From: Gemmatimonadota bacterium
GTDB taxonomy: Bacteria; Gemmatimonadota; Gemmatimonadetes; Gemmatimonadales; GWC2-71-9
NCBI GenBank assembly: GCA_003222035.1
Contig: QHUS01000048.1
Coordinates: 1-64,000, forward strand
DNA: 64,000 nt
Reading direction: 5' to 3'
The position numbers were made by a program, and so were the translations under genes. Position 1 is the stretch's first letter. The number at the start of each line of letters is the position of its first letter. This document shows positions 15,962-24,386 of the stretch, in pieces. The notes beneath the pieces were generated by a model, which searched no databases, was not told where the DNA came from, and saw only the letters and a program-made list of their open reading frames with translations.

Positions 15962-17167
15962 ATGAAGACCCAAGGTTCCAATACAGACGTCGTATTCCTC
16001 TCGGGCGTCCGCACCGGCTTCGGCACCTTCGGCGGCACCCTGAAAGACCTGTCCGCCATCGAGCTGGGCGCCGTCGCCGCCAGGCACGCGCTCGAGCGCG
16101 CCGGTGTTCCCGCGCCGGAGATCGGCCATGCGGTGTTCGGCAACGCCCTCCAGACGTCGGCCGACGCGATCTACTGCGCCCGCCACATCGGCCTCAAAGC
16201 AGGGCTCCCGATCGAGGTCCCCGCCGTGACGGTCAACCGGCTGTGTGGGTCCGGGTTCGAGGCGATCACGCAGGGTGCCCAGCTCATCATGCTGGGCGAG
16301 GCGCTAGCGGTGCTCGCGGGTGGCACGGAGTCGATGAGCCAGGCCCCGCACGTCGTGCGGGGCGCGCGCTGGGGGCTGCGCCTCGGGCCCGCGCCCCTCG
16401 AGGACCTCCTGTGGGAAGCGCTGAAGGACCCGCAGTGCGGCTTATCGATGGCCGAGACCGCCGAGGGGCTCGCCGAAAAGTACAAGCTCACCCGCAAAGA
16501 GGTCGACGAGGTGGCGCTCGCGTCGCAGCAGCGCGCGAAGCAGGCTTGGGACGCGTGCGTATTTCAGGACGAGGTGGTGCCCGTGACAGTGAAGGGAAAG
16601 AAGGGTGAGCCGGTCGAATACCGCGCTGACGAGCACATGCGACCCAGCACCACACTCGACGTGCTGCTCTCGCTCAAGCCGTACTTCAAGAAGGACGGCC
16701 TCGTTACCGCGGGGAACGCGTCAGGCATCGTGGACGGAGCGGCCGCCACCGTGATCGCGAGCGCCGACTACGCCAAGGCGCACGGCCTGAAGCCCCTTGG
16801 CCGGCTGGTGGCGTGGGCGGTGGCCGGCGTCGAGCCGCGCTACATGGGCATTGGACCCGCGCCGGCGGCGCGCAAGGCGCTCCAGAAGGCCGGGATGAAA
16901 CTCGAGCAGATGGATCTCGTCGAGGTGAACGAAGCGTTCGCGCCGCAGTATCTCGCCGTAGAGAAGGAGCTCGGATTGGACCGCAACAAGACCAACGTGC
17001 ACGGCGGCGCGATCGCCATCGGGCATCCCCTCGCCGCCACGGGCACACGCGTCACGATCCACTTGCTTCACGCGCTGCGTCGCGCCAAGCAACGGTTCGG
17101 GCTTGGCTCCGCCTGCATCGGCGGCGGCCAGGGCGCGGCGGTGATCGTGGAAGCCTTCCCGGGTTAA
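15962..17167 (+). CDS. Acetyl-CoA C-acetyltransferase (thiolase)
   Basis: Condenses two acetyl-CoA to acetoacetyl-CoA or cleaves 3-ketoacyl-CoA. A 401-residue thiolase with the nucleophilic cysteine in [10 protein letters not shown] (Cys95), the catalytic histidine in [15 protein letters not shown] and the second cysteine in [23 protein letters not shown] and [17 protein letters not shown] are family landmarks. It leads a block with a slipin, an uncharacterised membrane protein and a 3-hydroxyacyl-CoA dehydrogenase, which together point to short-chain acyl-CoA or PHB/butyrate-type metabolism. A structured element precedes it. Whether biosynthetic or degradative cannot be decided by sequence alone. 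Confidence 0.95.
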   Translation: MKTQGSNTDVVFLSGVRTGFGTFGGTLKDLSAIELGAVAARHALERAGVPAPEIGHAVFGNALQTSADAIYCARHIGLKAGLPIEVPAVTVNRLCGSGFEAITQGAQLIMLGEALAVLAGGTESMSQAPHVVRGARWGLRLGPAPLEDLLWEALKDPQCGLSMAETAEGLAEKYKLTRKEVDEVALASQQRAKQAWDACVFQDEVVPVTVKGKKGEPVEYRADEHMRPSTTLDVLLSLKPYFKKDGLVTAGNASGIVDGAAATVIASADYAKAHGLKPLGRLVAWAVAGVEPRYMGIGPAPAARKALQKAGMKLEQMDLVEVNEAFAPQYLAVEKELGLDRNKTNVHGGAIAIGHPLAATGTRVTIHLLHALRRAKQRFGLGSACIGGGQGAAVIVEAFPG

Positions 17168-17177
17168 GGGCAAATAC

Positions 17178-18008
17178 ATGGACGTCGTCCTGACCGCGGC
17201 CCTCGCGATCGTCTTCTTGTACGTCCTCTCCGGACTCCGCGTTTTCAAGGAATACGAACGCGGCGTGCTGTTCGTCCTCGGCCGATCGTGGGGTGCGAAA
17301 GGCCCCGGGCTGAGGTTTCTGCCACCGCTGCTCACGAAGGTTCAGACTGTGTCGTTGCGCGTCGTGGCGATGGACGTCCCGCCGCAGGACGTGATCACCC
17401 GCGACAACATCTCGATCAAGGTGAACGCCGTTCTCTACATGCGGGTGAACGATCCGGTGAAGGCGGTCATCGGCGTCGAGAACTTCCTGTACGCGACGAG
17501 CCAGCTCGCGCAGACCACGCTGCGCTCGGTGCTGGGCGAAACCGAGCTGGACGAGCTGCTGATGAATCGCGAGAAGATCAACAACATCCTGAAGAACATC
17601 ATCGACAAGCGCGCCGAGGACTGGGGCATCGAGGTATCCGCCGTCGAAGTGAAGGACGTGGACCTGCCGCCCGAAATGAAGCGCGCGATGGCGCGGCAGG
17701 CCGAGGCGGAGCGCGAGCGGCGCGCCAAGGTCATCAACGCCGAAGGCGAGCTGCAAGCCTCAGAAAAGCTCGCCCAAGCCGCCCGGATCATCGGCGCGGA
17801 GCCGGCGGCCATCCAGCTGCGCTATCTGCAAACGGTGACCGAGATCTCCTCCGAGAACAACTCGACGACGTTCTTCCCGATCCCCATCGACCTGTTCAAG
17901 GGATTCCTCGACGCGGTGTCCCGGAAGCCCGTGACACCGGCGCTCCCCGAGACGACCTCGGGCGAGACACTCCCAGCCGAGCTGAAGAAGAGCAAGGCCG
18001 GGGCGTAG
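17178..18008 (+). CDS. Slipin/stomatin-like SPFH protein
   Basis: A 276-residue membrane-anchored scaffold of the SPFH (band 7) superfamily. One N-terminal hydrophobic helix ([18 protein letters not shown]) is followed by the band 7 domain ([48 protein letters not shown]) and a helical oligomerisation region rich in Glu/Arg/Ala ([20 protein letters not shown]). The C-terminus is polar. Usually paired with a NfeD protein; here instead the next gene, 2 nt after, encodes an unrelated two-helix membrane protein. Slipins form membrane microdomains and protect membrane integrity; a substrate is not expected. Confidence 0.93.
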   Translation: MDVVLTAALAIVFLYVLSGLRVFKEYERGVLFVLGRSWGAKGPGLRFLPPLLTKVQTVSLRVVAMDVPPQDVITRDNISIKVNAVLYMRVNDPVKAVIGVENFLYATSQLAQTTLRSVLGETELDELLMNREKINNILKNIIDKRAEDWGIEVSAVEVKDVDLPPEMKRAMARQAEAERERRAKVINAEGELQASEKLAQAARIIGAEPAAIQLRYLQTVTEISSENNSTTFFPIPIDLFKGFLDAVSRKPVTPALPETTSGETLPAELKKSKAGA

Positions 18009-18010
18009 CG

Positions 18011-18841
18011 ATGGCAGGCGAGCTGATCCAGCGCGAGGTGCTCGAGCGGATCATCCAGCGCGCCGCCGAGCTGCAAGCCGGATCCCACGACATCGGCGAA
18101 GGGCTCACCGAGGCCGAGCTGCTGGCGCTCGGCCAGGACGTCGGCATCCCCGACCGCTACCTGCGGCAGGCGTTGCTCGAGGAGCGGACGCGATCGCCGG
18201 AGAGCCCGGAAGGGGGGGGCCTGGCGCGCTGGCTCGTAGGTCCCCGACGGCTGTTGGCCCAGCGCGTGGTCGCCGGGGACGCTCCGACGGTGGACCGCGC
18301 GCTCGGCTCCTGGATGCAGGGAGAAGAGCTGCTGCAGGTGAAGCGCCGCTACGCCGATCGCACCACCTGGGAGCCGAAGGTCGGCGCCTTCGCGTCGATT
18401 CAGCGGGCACTGGGCTCGGGGGGCCGGCGCTTCGCCCTGGCGCGAGCAACCGAGATTGCCAGCCAGGTCGTCCCGCTCGAGGCCGGCTTCTGCCATGTGC
18501 AGCTACTCGCCGACGTACGCAACATCCGGCGGGAGCGGGTCACCGGTGCCGGTGTGCTGCTCGGCGCGGGAGGTGCGGCGACGGCCGCACTGGTGGCGAT
18601 GGGCGTGCTCGCGCCGTTCCCGTGGCTGCCGCTCGTGGTGCTCGGGCCCGCAGCCGTGGCGGTGCTCCGCAGCCACCGTCACCAGCACGAGCAGATCCAG
18701 ACCGGGCTGGAGCAGGTGCTCGATCGGCTCGAGCGCGGGGAGATCAAGCCGGAGCACGCCCTGCCGAGCCCCAAGGCAGGCGCGTTCGAGCGTATTGCGA
18801 ACGAGATCCGCCGGACGATCGACCACCTGAGCGAGACATGA
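18011..18841 (+). CDS. Uncharacterised protein with C-terminal membrane helices
   Basis: A 276-residue protein beginning 2 nt after the slipin stop. The N-terminal 60 residues (LIQREVLERIIQRAAELQA, GLTEAELLALGQDVGIPDRYLRQAL) look like a helical DNA-binding-like or SHOCT-like module also seen in membrane-associated proteins. A middle soluble part follows, then two hydrophobic helices around residues 178-195 and 197-215 (GAGVLLGAGGAATAALVAMG, APFPWLPLVVLGPAAVAVL) and a basic/acidic helical tail. No enzyme motif is seen. Tight spacing suggests it works with the slipin. Its stop overlaps the next ATG. Confidence 0.75.
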   Translation: MAGELIQREVLERIIQRAAELQAGSHDIGEGLTEAELLALGQDVGIPDRYLRQALLEERTRSPESPEGGGLARWLVGPRRLLAQRVVAGDAPTVDRALGSWMQGEELLQVKRRYADRTTWEPKVGAFASIQRALGSGGRRFALARATEIASQVVPLEAGFCHVQLLADVRNIRRERVTGAGVLLGAGGAATAALVAMGVLAPFPWLPLVVLGPAAVAVLRSHRHQHEQIQTGLEQVLDRLERGEIKPEHALPSPKAGAFERIANEIRRTIDHLSET

Positions 18842-19725
18842 CCGACATCAAACGAGTGGGGGTGCTGGGCTGCGGGCTCATGGGAAGCGGGATCGCGCAA
18901 GTGGCCGCGACGGCGGGATACGACACGCTGGTGCGGGACGTGTCCCAACAGGTCTGGGACAAGGCGCGCGCCGGGATCGAGAAGTCGCTCGCGAAGTTCG
19001 TCGAAAAAGGCAAGCTCGCGCCGGCAGATCGCGACGCGACGCTCAAGCGCCTGCGCTTCACGACCACGACCCCGGACCTGAAGGACCGCGACATCGTCGT
19101 CGAAGCCGTCACCGAGGACCTCGACCTCAAGAATACCCTCTGGAAGGAGCTCGACGGGCTGTGCGGTCCGGCGACCATCTTCGCTTCGAACACGTCGAGC
19201 CTCACGATCGCGGCGATGGCGGCGGCGACCAAGCGCGGCGACCGCTTCGTGGGCCTGCACTTCTTCAACCCCGTGCCGCTCATGCCCCTCGTCGAGGTCG
19301 TCCGGACGGTGACGACTTCGGAGGAGACGCTGGGCCGCGCGTTCGCGTTCGCGAGATCGCTCGGCAAGGATCCCGTGGCCGCCAAGGACACCTCCGGGTT
19401 TCTCGTGAACCTGCTGCTCGTCCCCTACCTGCTCGACGCCATCCGCGCGGTCGAGCGCGGCGTGGGAAGCGTCCCCGACATCGACAAGGCGATGCAGCTC
19501 GGTTGCGGTTATCCGATGGGTCCCCTCACGCTGCTCGACCTCGTCGGCCTGGACACCACCTACAAAATCGCGGAAATCATGTTCACCGAATACCGCGAGT
19601 CGCGGTACGCGCCCCCGCCCCTGCTCAAACGGATGGTCCTGGCGGGGATGAACGGCCGCAAGAGCGGCAAGGGGTTCTACGACTACTCCGTCGATCCGCC
19701 GAAGGTCGTGGCCCTCGGCGTCTGA
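18838..19725 (+). CDS. 3-hydroxybutyryl-CoA dehydrogenase-type enzyme
   Basis: Oxidises (S)-3-hydroxyacyl-CoA with NAD(P) or the reverse. 295 residues: Rossmann loop GVLGCGLMGSGIAQVAA, DIVVEAVTEDLDLK, the catalytic serine/asparagine segment FASNTSSLTI, catalytic His in GLHFFNPVPLMPLVEVV, and the C-terminal CGYPMGPLTLLDLVGLDTTY and GRKSGKGFYDY. This single-function length matches PaaH/Hbd enzymes rather than the fused FadB. With the thiolase at the head of the same gene block it can catalyse the first two steps from acetyl-CoA to 3-hydroxybutyryl-CoA. A short heptamer-type C/T-rich stretch follows at about 19730-19758 before the next gene. Confidence 0.94.
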   Translation: MTDIKRVGVLGCGLMGSGIAQVAATAGYDTLVRDVSQQVWDKARAGIEKSLAKFVEKGKLAPADRDATLKRLRFTTTTPDLKDRDIVVEAVTEDLDLKNTLWKELDGLCGPATIFASNTSSLTIAAMAAATKRGDRFVGLHFFNPVPLMPLVEVVRTVTTSEETLGRAFAFARSLGKDPVAAKDTSGFLVNLLLVPYLLDAIRAVERGVGSVPDIDKAMQLGCGYPMGPLTLLDLVGLDTTYKIAEIMFTEYRESRYAPPPLLKRMVLAGMNGRKSGKGFYDYSVDPPKVVALGV

Positions 19726-19729
19726 CTTG

Positions 19730-19758
19730 CCCCCACTCCCTGGTCCCCGTCCCCCCCC
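19730..19758. repeat. C-rich heptamer-like repeat (TCCCCGT family)
   Basis: About four degenerate 7-bp units (CCCCCAC, TCCCTGG, TCCCCGT, CCCCCCC) between the dehydrogenase stop and the next ATG. More degraded than the other arrays; included for its position 15 nt before a start codon. Confidence 0.4.
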
Positions 19759-19772
19759 ATCCAAGGACCCGC

Positions 19773-20354
19773 ATGTTCGGCTACGACTGGCCCCGGTTCC
19801 ACGCCGCGGTGAACGACCTCCCCGCGGCGCTGCTGTTCGTAACGGTGCTGTTCGAGATCGGTGGCTGGCTCACCAAGCGCGCCTCGCTCAAGGCGGCGGC
19901 ACTCTGGACCCTGTGGGCCGGTGTGGTCGGCGGGTGGGTGGCGGTGCTCGCCGGCCTGAAAGCGGAAGACGTCATCGAGCACGGCGAAGCCATTCACGAG
20001 CTCATGGAGCAGCACGAGCGGCAGGCACTCATCACCATGGGGATTTTCACCGTCGTGCTGGTGTGGAAGCTCTACCGCCGCTTCCAGCTGGCTCCCATCG
20101 AGGACCTGGTGCTACGCGGGCTGAGCGTGTTGGGCTTCGTCGGCCTCCTGTACACGGCCACGATCGGCGGAAAGCTCGCGTTCGAGCACGCCGCAGGCGT
20201 CCCTTCGGCGACGCTCAAGGTCGAGCTCGAGAACCGCGAGGCGGGCCACCATCACGCGGCTGGAGAGGCCGACGCAGACGAGCATGAGCAGGCCGATTCA
20301 ACGAAACCGCCGGCGCACACGCACGCGCCGGGGACGCCGGAGCACAAACACTAA
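19773..20354 (+). CDS. DUF2231-type four-helix membrane protein with His-rich tail
   Basis: A 193-residue inner-membrane protein. The first helix begins FHAAVNDLPAALLFVTVLFE, with a conserved-looking His near the membrane entry, as in DUF2231 proteins; further helices lie at about 38-60, 85-105 and 112-132. After residue 150 comes a cytoplasmic or periplasmic tail loaded with His, Glu and Asp (GHHHAAGEADADEHEQ, THAPGTPEHKH) which could bind divalent metal ions. Function of the family is not established; some members are linked to heme or metal handling. Its stop codon TAA shares bases with the ATG of the next lipoprotein. Confidence 0.8.
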   Translation: MFGYDWPRFHAAVNDLPAALLFVTVLFEIGGWLTKRASLKAAALWTLWAGVVGGWVAVLAGLKAEDVIEHGEAIHELMEQHERQALITMGIFTVVLVWKLYRRFQLAPIEDLVLRGLSVLGFVGLLYTATIGGKLAFEHAAGVPSATLKVELENREAGHHHAAGEADADEHEQADSTKPPAHTHAPGTPEHKH

Positions 20355-20454
20355 TGCGGAACGCGGAACGCGGAACGCGGAACAGAAGGGTGTGCCTCGC
20401 TGCGCACGACCTAACCTTGCTGTTCCGCGTTCCCACTTCCGCGTTCCGCGTTTG
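20354..20454. repeat. Inverted heptamer arrays (GCGGAAC family) around a 31-bp spacer
   Basis: Left arm: five 7-bp units (ATGCGGA, three ACGCGGA, ACAGAAG) at 20354-20388. Right arm: reverse-complement units (TTCCGCG type) at 20420-20454. Together they can form a long imperfect hairpin. The same family in the same inverted layout occurs at 32380-32492, where it lies between convergent genes instead. Confidence 0.85.
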
Positions 20455-20923
20455 CCTTCTCCTCGCCGCCTGCACCCCCGTCACCACCCGTCCTCCATTT
20501 TTCCCTGACCCGCAGGCTCTGGTCGTGATCCTCGATGCGCGGCCGGACCGGGTGACGGCGATACTCGATAGCCTGGTGCCCGCCGAAAGCCTCGAAGTGG
20601 CGCACTCCAACCTGCGGGACGGCTACGTGGAGACGGCCTGGTATGACACGCAGGCCCGCCGCAGCCGCCATCACGAGCACGAGATCGCGAGCCTCGCCCA
20701 AACGGTGAAGATCCGTTTCTGGGCCGACCCCTGGGTCCCGGGCCAGACCCGGCTCACCGTCGAGCCGATGTACCGCCCGCGCTACGATCCGTCGCGCGGG
20801 GAGCGCGCTCTCGAGGCGATCGTGGACAAGGACCACGCTGGCTACAAGCTGGCGCAGCAGTTCGTGGACGGACTGAAAAAGCGATTCGGAGTACCGAAGG
20901 CAGCCCAGGAGCCGACGCGCTAG
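20354..20923 (+). CDS. Lipoprotein whose N-terminus is encoded by an inverted heptamer repeat
   Basis: A 189-residue protein of unknown function. The ATG is the first base of a GCGGAAC repeat array, and the first 32 residues (MRNAERGTRNRR, then FRVPTSAFRV) are translated from its two inverted arms; immediately after comes a lipobox-like CLLLAACTP. The body (LVVILDARPDRVTAILDSL, RHHEHEIASLAQTVKIRFWA, RLTVEPMYRPRYDP) looks like a folded periplasmic domain with a C-terminal helix QFVDGLKKRFG. The ancestral start was probably nearer the lipobox, and the repeat now supplies start codon and part of the signal. Alternative: translation begins at a GTG nearer the lipobox. The stop shares CTAG with the convergent gene. 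Confidence 0.7.
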   Translation: MRNAERGTRNRRVCLAAHDLTLLFRVPTSAFRVCLLLAACTPVTTRPPFFPDPQALVVILDARPDRVTAILDSLVPAESLEVAHSNLRDGYVETAWYDTQARRSRHHEHEIASLAQTVKIRFWADPWVPGQTRLTVEPMYRPRYDPSRGERALEAIVDKDHAGYKLAQQFVDGLKKRFGVPKAAQEPTR

Positions 20924-21732
20924 GCTCCGACCCAGGTCTTCACCCACCGCTCCATGACGTCGAGATCGAGCATCGCATCGCGGCACGGACCGTTGGGGAG
21001 GCGCATGGTGAGCCCGAGGACGGGCAGCCGGCCCGCCACGTCCCGGAGCCCGGTCATCATGTCGCGCTCGCACGCGACCGCGACCACGGCGCGCGGGCGG
21101 CGTTCCCTGATCACACGCCGCGCGAGCTGCCCCCGGGTAGCGACGAACACGGGCACCTCGTAGCGTCCCGCGATCGCCAGCACGCCGTCGAGCGCCTGCT
21201 TCGACAGACAACGGGGAATGAGCACCAGCAGCTCCCCCTTGCCGACGGTACGCCCGCGCCGCTCCACGAGCGCGTTATACACGTCGATCGCCGCGTGCTC
21301 CACCCAATCGCGCTTGCCGAACGCCCGCGCGACCTGCGACGTGAGGTTCATGAGGGCGAGGTACGGTCCTCGCTCGAGCGAGCGCTCGGGGAGCCAGACC
21401 GCTCCTCCATAGAAGGAAAGGATCAGCACTCCGAACCAGAGCCAGCTCGCGGCGGCTACCGCCCCCAAGGCGGGCCAGAGGGCGCGCGGTAGCAGCAACC
21501 ACACGGAACCGAGACGCGGCGCGAGCAGAAAGAGGACCGCGGCCCCCGCCGCCATCCCGAGACCCAGGGTCAGCGCCGCAAAGCGGAAGAAGAGTCCCGG
21601 CGGGGCGGAGAAGTCGCCGCCGCGGGGAAGCGGCCGACCGTCCCACTCGTCCCACTCGTGGCCGAGTCGGCGGTCGGTCTCGATGTGGATGAGCTGGGCG
21701 CGGGGCGGGGGCGCAGCTGCGTTGGCGGTCAT
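20920..21732 (-). CDS. DUF116 membrane-anchored protein
   Basis: A 270-residue protein of the DUF116 family. Two hydrophobic helices at about residues 48-70 and 80-108 anchor it; the cytoplasmic domain follows with the conserved cysteine-containing segments LIPRCLSKQALDGV, AVACERDMMTGLRD and LPNGPCRDAMLD. These cysteines suggest a metal or Fe-S site; DUF116 proteins are often near lipoate or radical SAM genes, but nothing like that is adjacent here. An ATG five codons upstream (21747) is an alternative start. The stop is shared with the convergent lipoprotein through a CTAG palindrome. The gene is divergent from an FAD oxidase across a repeat. Confidence 0.85.
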   Translation of the reverse strand: MTANAAAPPPRAQLIHIETDRRLGHEWDEWDGRPLPRGGDFSAPPGLFFRFAALTLGLGMAAGAAVLFLLAPRLGSVWLLLPRALWPALGAVAAASWLWFGVLILSFYGGAVWLPERSLERGPYLALMNLTSQVARAFGKRDWVEHAAIDVYNALVERRGRTVGKGELLVLIPRCLSKQALDGVLAIAGRYEVPVFVATRGQLARRVIRERRPRAVVAVACERDMMTGLRDVAGRLPVLGLTMRLPNGPCRDAMLDLDVMERWVKTWVGA

Positions 21733-21779
21733 ACGCGGGTCAAGCATCACCCGCGCCGCTGGTGGTGTCAAGCGTGAAT

Positions 21780-21848
21780 GGTGCGTGGTGGGTGGTGCGT
21801 GGTAACTTCCGTGCACGTGACAGACCACGTACCACGCACTACGCACCC
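21780..21848. repeat. Inverted heptamer arrays (GGTGCGT family) in a divergent intergenic region
   Basis: Left arm: GGTGCGT, GGTGGGT, GGTGCGT, GGTAACT at 21780-21807; right arm: complementary ACCACGT/ACCACGC/ACTACGC units at about 21823-21848. The arms can pair around a short spacer. The array ends 3 nt before the TTG start proposed for the FAD oxidase and fills nearly the entire region between two divergent genes, so promoters must overlap it or lie inside neighbouring coding DNA. Confidence 0.8.
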
Positions 21849-21851
21849 GGG

Positions 21852-23432
21852 TTGACGCAGCCTCAGCCTGCTCTCCTGACCGATATTCGCAGCCGAGCCG
21901 CATACTCGGAGGGCGCCGGGATCTATCGGATCGTCCCGAAGGCCGTTGCCGTCCCACAGGGCGTGGAAAAGCTGCAGGAGCTGGTCCGTTGGGCCGCAGC
22001 GACCGGCAGGGCGCTCGTGCCACGGGGGGCCGGCAGCGGGATGGCGGGCGGGAGCGTGGGGCGCGACATCGTGGTCGACCTGAGCCAGGGGTTCCGTTGG
22101 ATGGCACCCGACTGGCCCGGGCGCTCGCTGTGGGCCGGCGCGTCGGTCACGTGGGCCGATGTGACGGCCGCCGCCCGTCCCTTCGGGCTCCGGCTCCCCC
22201 CCGATCCGTCCTCCGGCGCGTTCGCCACCTCCGGGGGCATGATCGCCACGAACGCCGCGGGCCCACGCTCCGTCCGATGTGGCAGCGTGCGGCGCTGGGT
22301 GGACGCGATAGAGATAATCGGCGCTGACGGGGAAGCGCGGCGCATCAAGCGGGGAGAGGGGAGATGGGAGAGGTTCGCCCTGTCGGCGGACCAGCAGAAG
22401 CTCGTGGAGGCGCGATTCCCGAAGACGCGCAAGAGCTCGGCGGGCTATGCGCTCGATCGGTACGCGCGCTCCGGCGACGAGCTCGACCTTCTGATCGGGT
22501 CGGAGGGGACGCTTGCTCTGGTGACTGCCGTGCAGTGGCGGCTCGAGCCGATCCCCAGCGATGTGGCCGGCGCCGCCCTGGGGTTCGGGGACTTGGAGCG
22601 GCTCGCCGCAGCCGTCCCCTACCTCGTGGCGTTGAACCCGTCCGCTGTCGAGCTGCTCGATCGAACGCTGCTCGACTTCGTGCGGGAGGCCGGCACCGCG
22701 CTCCCCGAGGGGCTCGAAGGGCTGCTGCTGATCGAGTTCGAGCGGGAGACGGCGGCGGCCGCGCGCGGTGTCGTCGGCGACGCCGTGCGCGGGTTGAACG
22801 ACCAGACGATCCACGTGGCGACGGCCGTGGACCGCGCGGGCCTCGAGACGCTGTGGACGGTTCGCAAGCTGGCGAGCCCGGCACTCGCCCGGCTTCCGGC
22901 CACGCAGCGCTCCCTCCAGCTGATCGAAGACGGCTGCGTGCCGCTGGAGGCTCTGGGGCGGTATATCGCCGGAGTCCGCGCGGCGGCGGCGCGGCGCGGC
23001 GTTCCTGTGGCGATCTTCGGGCACGCCGGCGATGGTCACGTGCACGTCAACGCGCTCCCCGATGTCACGAGCACCGGGTGGCGGGACGCCCTCGCGGGGC
23101 TGTACGGCGACGCCGCCGACCTGCTGCAACACCTGGGGGGGACACCGAGCGGGGAGCACGGGGTCGGACGCCTGCGTGCGGGCCTGCTCGAGCGGTTTTA
23201 CGGACCCGCTGTGATGGCGTTGTTCCGCGACGTGAAGGAGACGTACGACCCGCGCGGGATCCTCAACCCCGGTGTTATAATCCCCGCGCCCGATTGGACG
23301 CCCTTGGCCGATTTAAAGGTGGGTCCGGCGACGGCAGCGATTCCCGACGACATCGCGGCGAGGCTGCGCGAGGTCGAGCGGACCGCAGGCTGGGCCACTC
23401 CGAAGTACGAGCTGGCGAGGCCTGACACCTGA
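21852..23432 (+). CDS. FAD-linked oxidase (GlcD/lactate dehydrogenase type)
   Basis: A 526-residue flavoprotein of the FAD_binding_4 plus FAD-oxidase C family, expected to oxidise a 2-hydroxy acid such as glycolate or D-lactate. FAD-binding PRGAGSGMAGGSVG and DPSSGAFATSGGMIATNAAGPRS; catalytic-domain GHAGDGHVHVN and GTPSGEHGVGRLR; C-terminus GILNPGVI. The cysteine-rich domain of fused glycolate oxidases is absent. The TTG start gives the usual N-terminus QPALLTDIRSRAAYSEGAGIYR; an in-frame GTG at 21762 would add residues translated from the repeat. At RGEGRWE the coding sequence contains three GGGGAGA heptamers (21 bp, frame preserved), and the last residues RPDT come from the next repeat. 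Confidence 0.9.
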   Translation: MTQPQPALLTDIRSRAAYSEGAGIYRIVPKAVAVPQGVEKLQELVRWAAATGRALVPRGAGSGMAGGSVGRDIVVDLSQGFRWMAPDWPGRSLWAGASVTWADVTAAARPFGLRLPPDPSSGAFATSGGMIATNAAGPRSVRCGSVRRWVDAIEIIGADGEARRIKRGEGRWERFALSADQQKLVEARFPKTRKSSAGYALDRYARSGDELDLLIGSEGTLALVTAVQWRLEPIPSDVAGAALGFGDLERLAAAVPYLVALNPSAVELLDRTLLDFVREAGTALPEGLEGLLLIEFERETAAAARGVVGDAVRGLNDQTIHVATAVDRAGLETLWTVRKLASPALARLPATQRSLQLIEDGCVPLEALGRYIAGVRAAAARRGVPVAIFGHAGDGHVHVNALPDVTSTGWRDALAGLYGDAADLLQHLGGTPSGEHGVGRLRAGLLERFYGPAVMALFRDVKETYDPRGILNPGVIIPAPDWTPLADLKVGPATAAIPDDIAARLREVERTAGWATPKYELARPDT

Positions 23433-23497
23433 CACCCGACACCTGACACCCGACACCCGACACCCGACACCCGACACCCGACACCCAGCACCTGCCT
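23421..23497. repeat. Eleven-unit heptamer repeat (CCCGACA) before thyX
   Basis: Eleven consecutive 7-bp units, mostly CCCGACA with CCTGACA variants and two diverged units at the right end. It starts inside the last codons of the FAD oxidase, includes its stop codon and ends one base before the thyX ATG, so the whole intergenic region is repeat. The same unit is found in the gyrA leader in the same orientation relative to the gene. Confidence 0.93.
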
Positions 23498-23498
23498 C

Positions 23499-24251
23499 AT
23501 GGAAGTGTTCCGCGCCCCGCGCGTCAGCCTGATCGCCCGCCCCGAGTTCCTCGAGCCGGAGCACCTGCGTGTGCAATGGCAGGGCGACGCCTCCGCCGGT
23601 GAGCGGCTCGCCGAGTTTGCGGGACGGATCTGCTACATGAGCCAGCACAATCCAGCCAGCAGATCAACGGCCGAATACCTCGAGAACATCAAGAAGCAGG
23701 GCCACGGCTCGGTGCTGGAGCACGCCGTGTACGTGCTCTTGATCGAGGGCATCTCGCGATCGTGCTCGCACGAGCTGGTGCGGCACCGCGCCGGGTTCGG
23801 ATACTCACAGCTGTCGCAGCGCTACGTGGACGAGTCCCACGCCGCGTTCGTGCTGCCGCCCGCGATGCTGGGCGATCCGGCGCTCGAGGCCGAGTGGGAG
23901 CGCGAGATGGCCGACGCCCAGGCCGCGTACGTGCGGGCCGTTGAGGCACTGACGCAACGCTACGCGTGGGTCGCGGACAAGATTCACCGCCGCAAGCTGG
24001 CGCGCGAAGCGGCGCGCAGCGTTCTCCCGAACGCCACGGAGGTGAAGATCGTCGTCTCGGGGAACGCGCGTGCGTGGCGCACGATGCTCGAGCTGCGGAC
24101 GAGTGAAGGCGCGGAGCTCGAGATCCGGCGGATGGCGATCGCGTGCCTCCGCGTCCTGCAGCGCGAAGCGCCCGCGTTGTTCTCCGACTTCGAGATCTAC
24201 GTCGCCGACGACAAGCACGACGCCGCGCGGGTCGCGTATCACAAAGTCTGA
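23499..24251 (+). CDS. thyX: Flavin-dependent thymidylate synthase
   Basis: Methylates dUMP to dTMP using methylenetetrahydrofolate, FAD and NADPH; essential where ThyA is absent. 250 residues with the ThyX signature RHRAGFGYSQLSQRY (residues 95-109), which by my count has one residue more between RHR and SxR than the common RHRX7SxR form. YLENIKKQGHGSVLEHAVYV and LPNATEVKIVVSGNARAWRTML match flavin and substrate regions. No Shine-Dalgarno is visible: the eleven-unit repeat ends one base before the ATG. Together with the dCMP deaminase earlier in the window it covers dTMP supply. Confidence 0.95.
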   Translation: MEVFRAPRVSLIARPEFLEPEHLRVQWQGDASAGERLAEFAGRICYMSQHNPASRSTAEYLENIKKQGHGSVLEHAVYVLLIEGISRSCSHELVRHRAGFGYSQLSQRYVDESHAAFVLPPAMLGDPALEAEWEREMADAQAAYVRAVEALTQRYAWVADKIHRRKLAREAARSVLPNATEVKIVVSGNARAWRTMLELRTSEGAELEIRRMAIACLRVLQREAPALFSDFEIYVADDKHDAARVAYHKV

Positions 24252-24340
24252 CGCGTCGGCGCGCGAAAAAAATTCTCAATTCCCTATTGCGCATCGCTTC
24301 GGTGTGTCGTATTGTCTACTCGACAACGCGTTTTGATTCA

Positions 24341-24364
24341 CAGACCGCACGAGCGGCCTTTTTT
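24341..24364 (+). terminator. Rho-independent-like terminator between thyX and the ATP-grasp operon
   Basis: A short hairpin (GACCGC, loop ACGA, GCGGCC; one mismatch) is followed by six T residues at 24359-24364. Just upstream, TTGTC-TACTC-GACAA (24312-24326) is another inverted repeat and could be an operator or part of the structure. The next gene's Shine-Dalgarno GGGAGGT follows right after the T run, so this may be an attenuator rather than a simple end. Confidence 0.55.
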
Positions 24365-24386
24365 GTGGGAGGTAACCCGAGACCTC

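Noticed and set aside
23421-23497. CRISPR array
   Set aside because: Units are 7 bp with no spacers; a repeat of this type is not CRISPR, and no cas genes are near.
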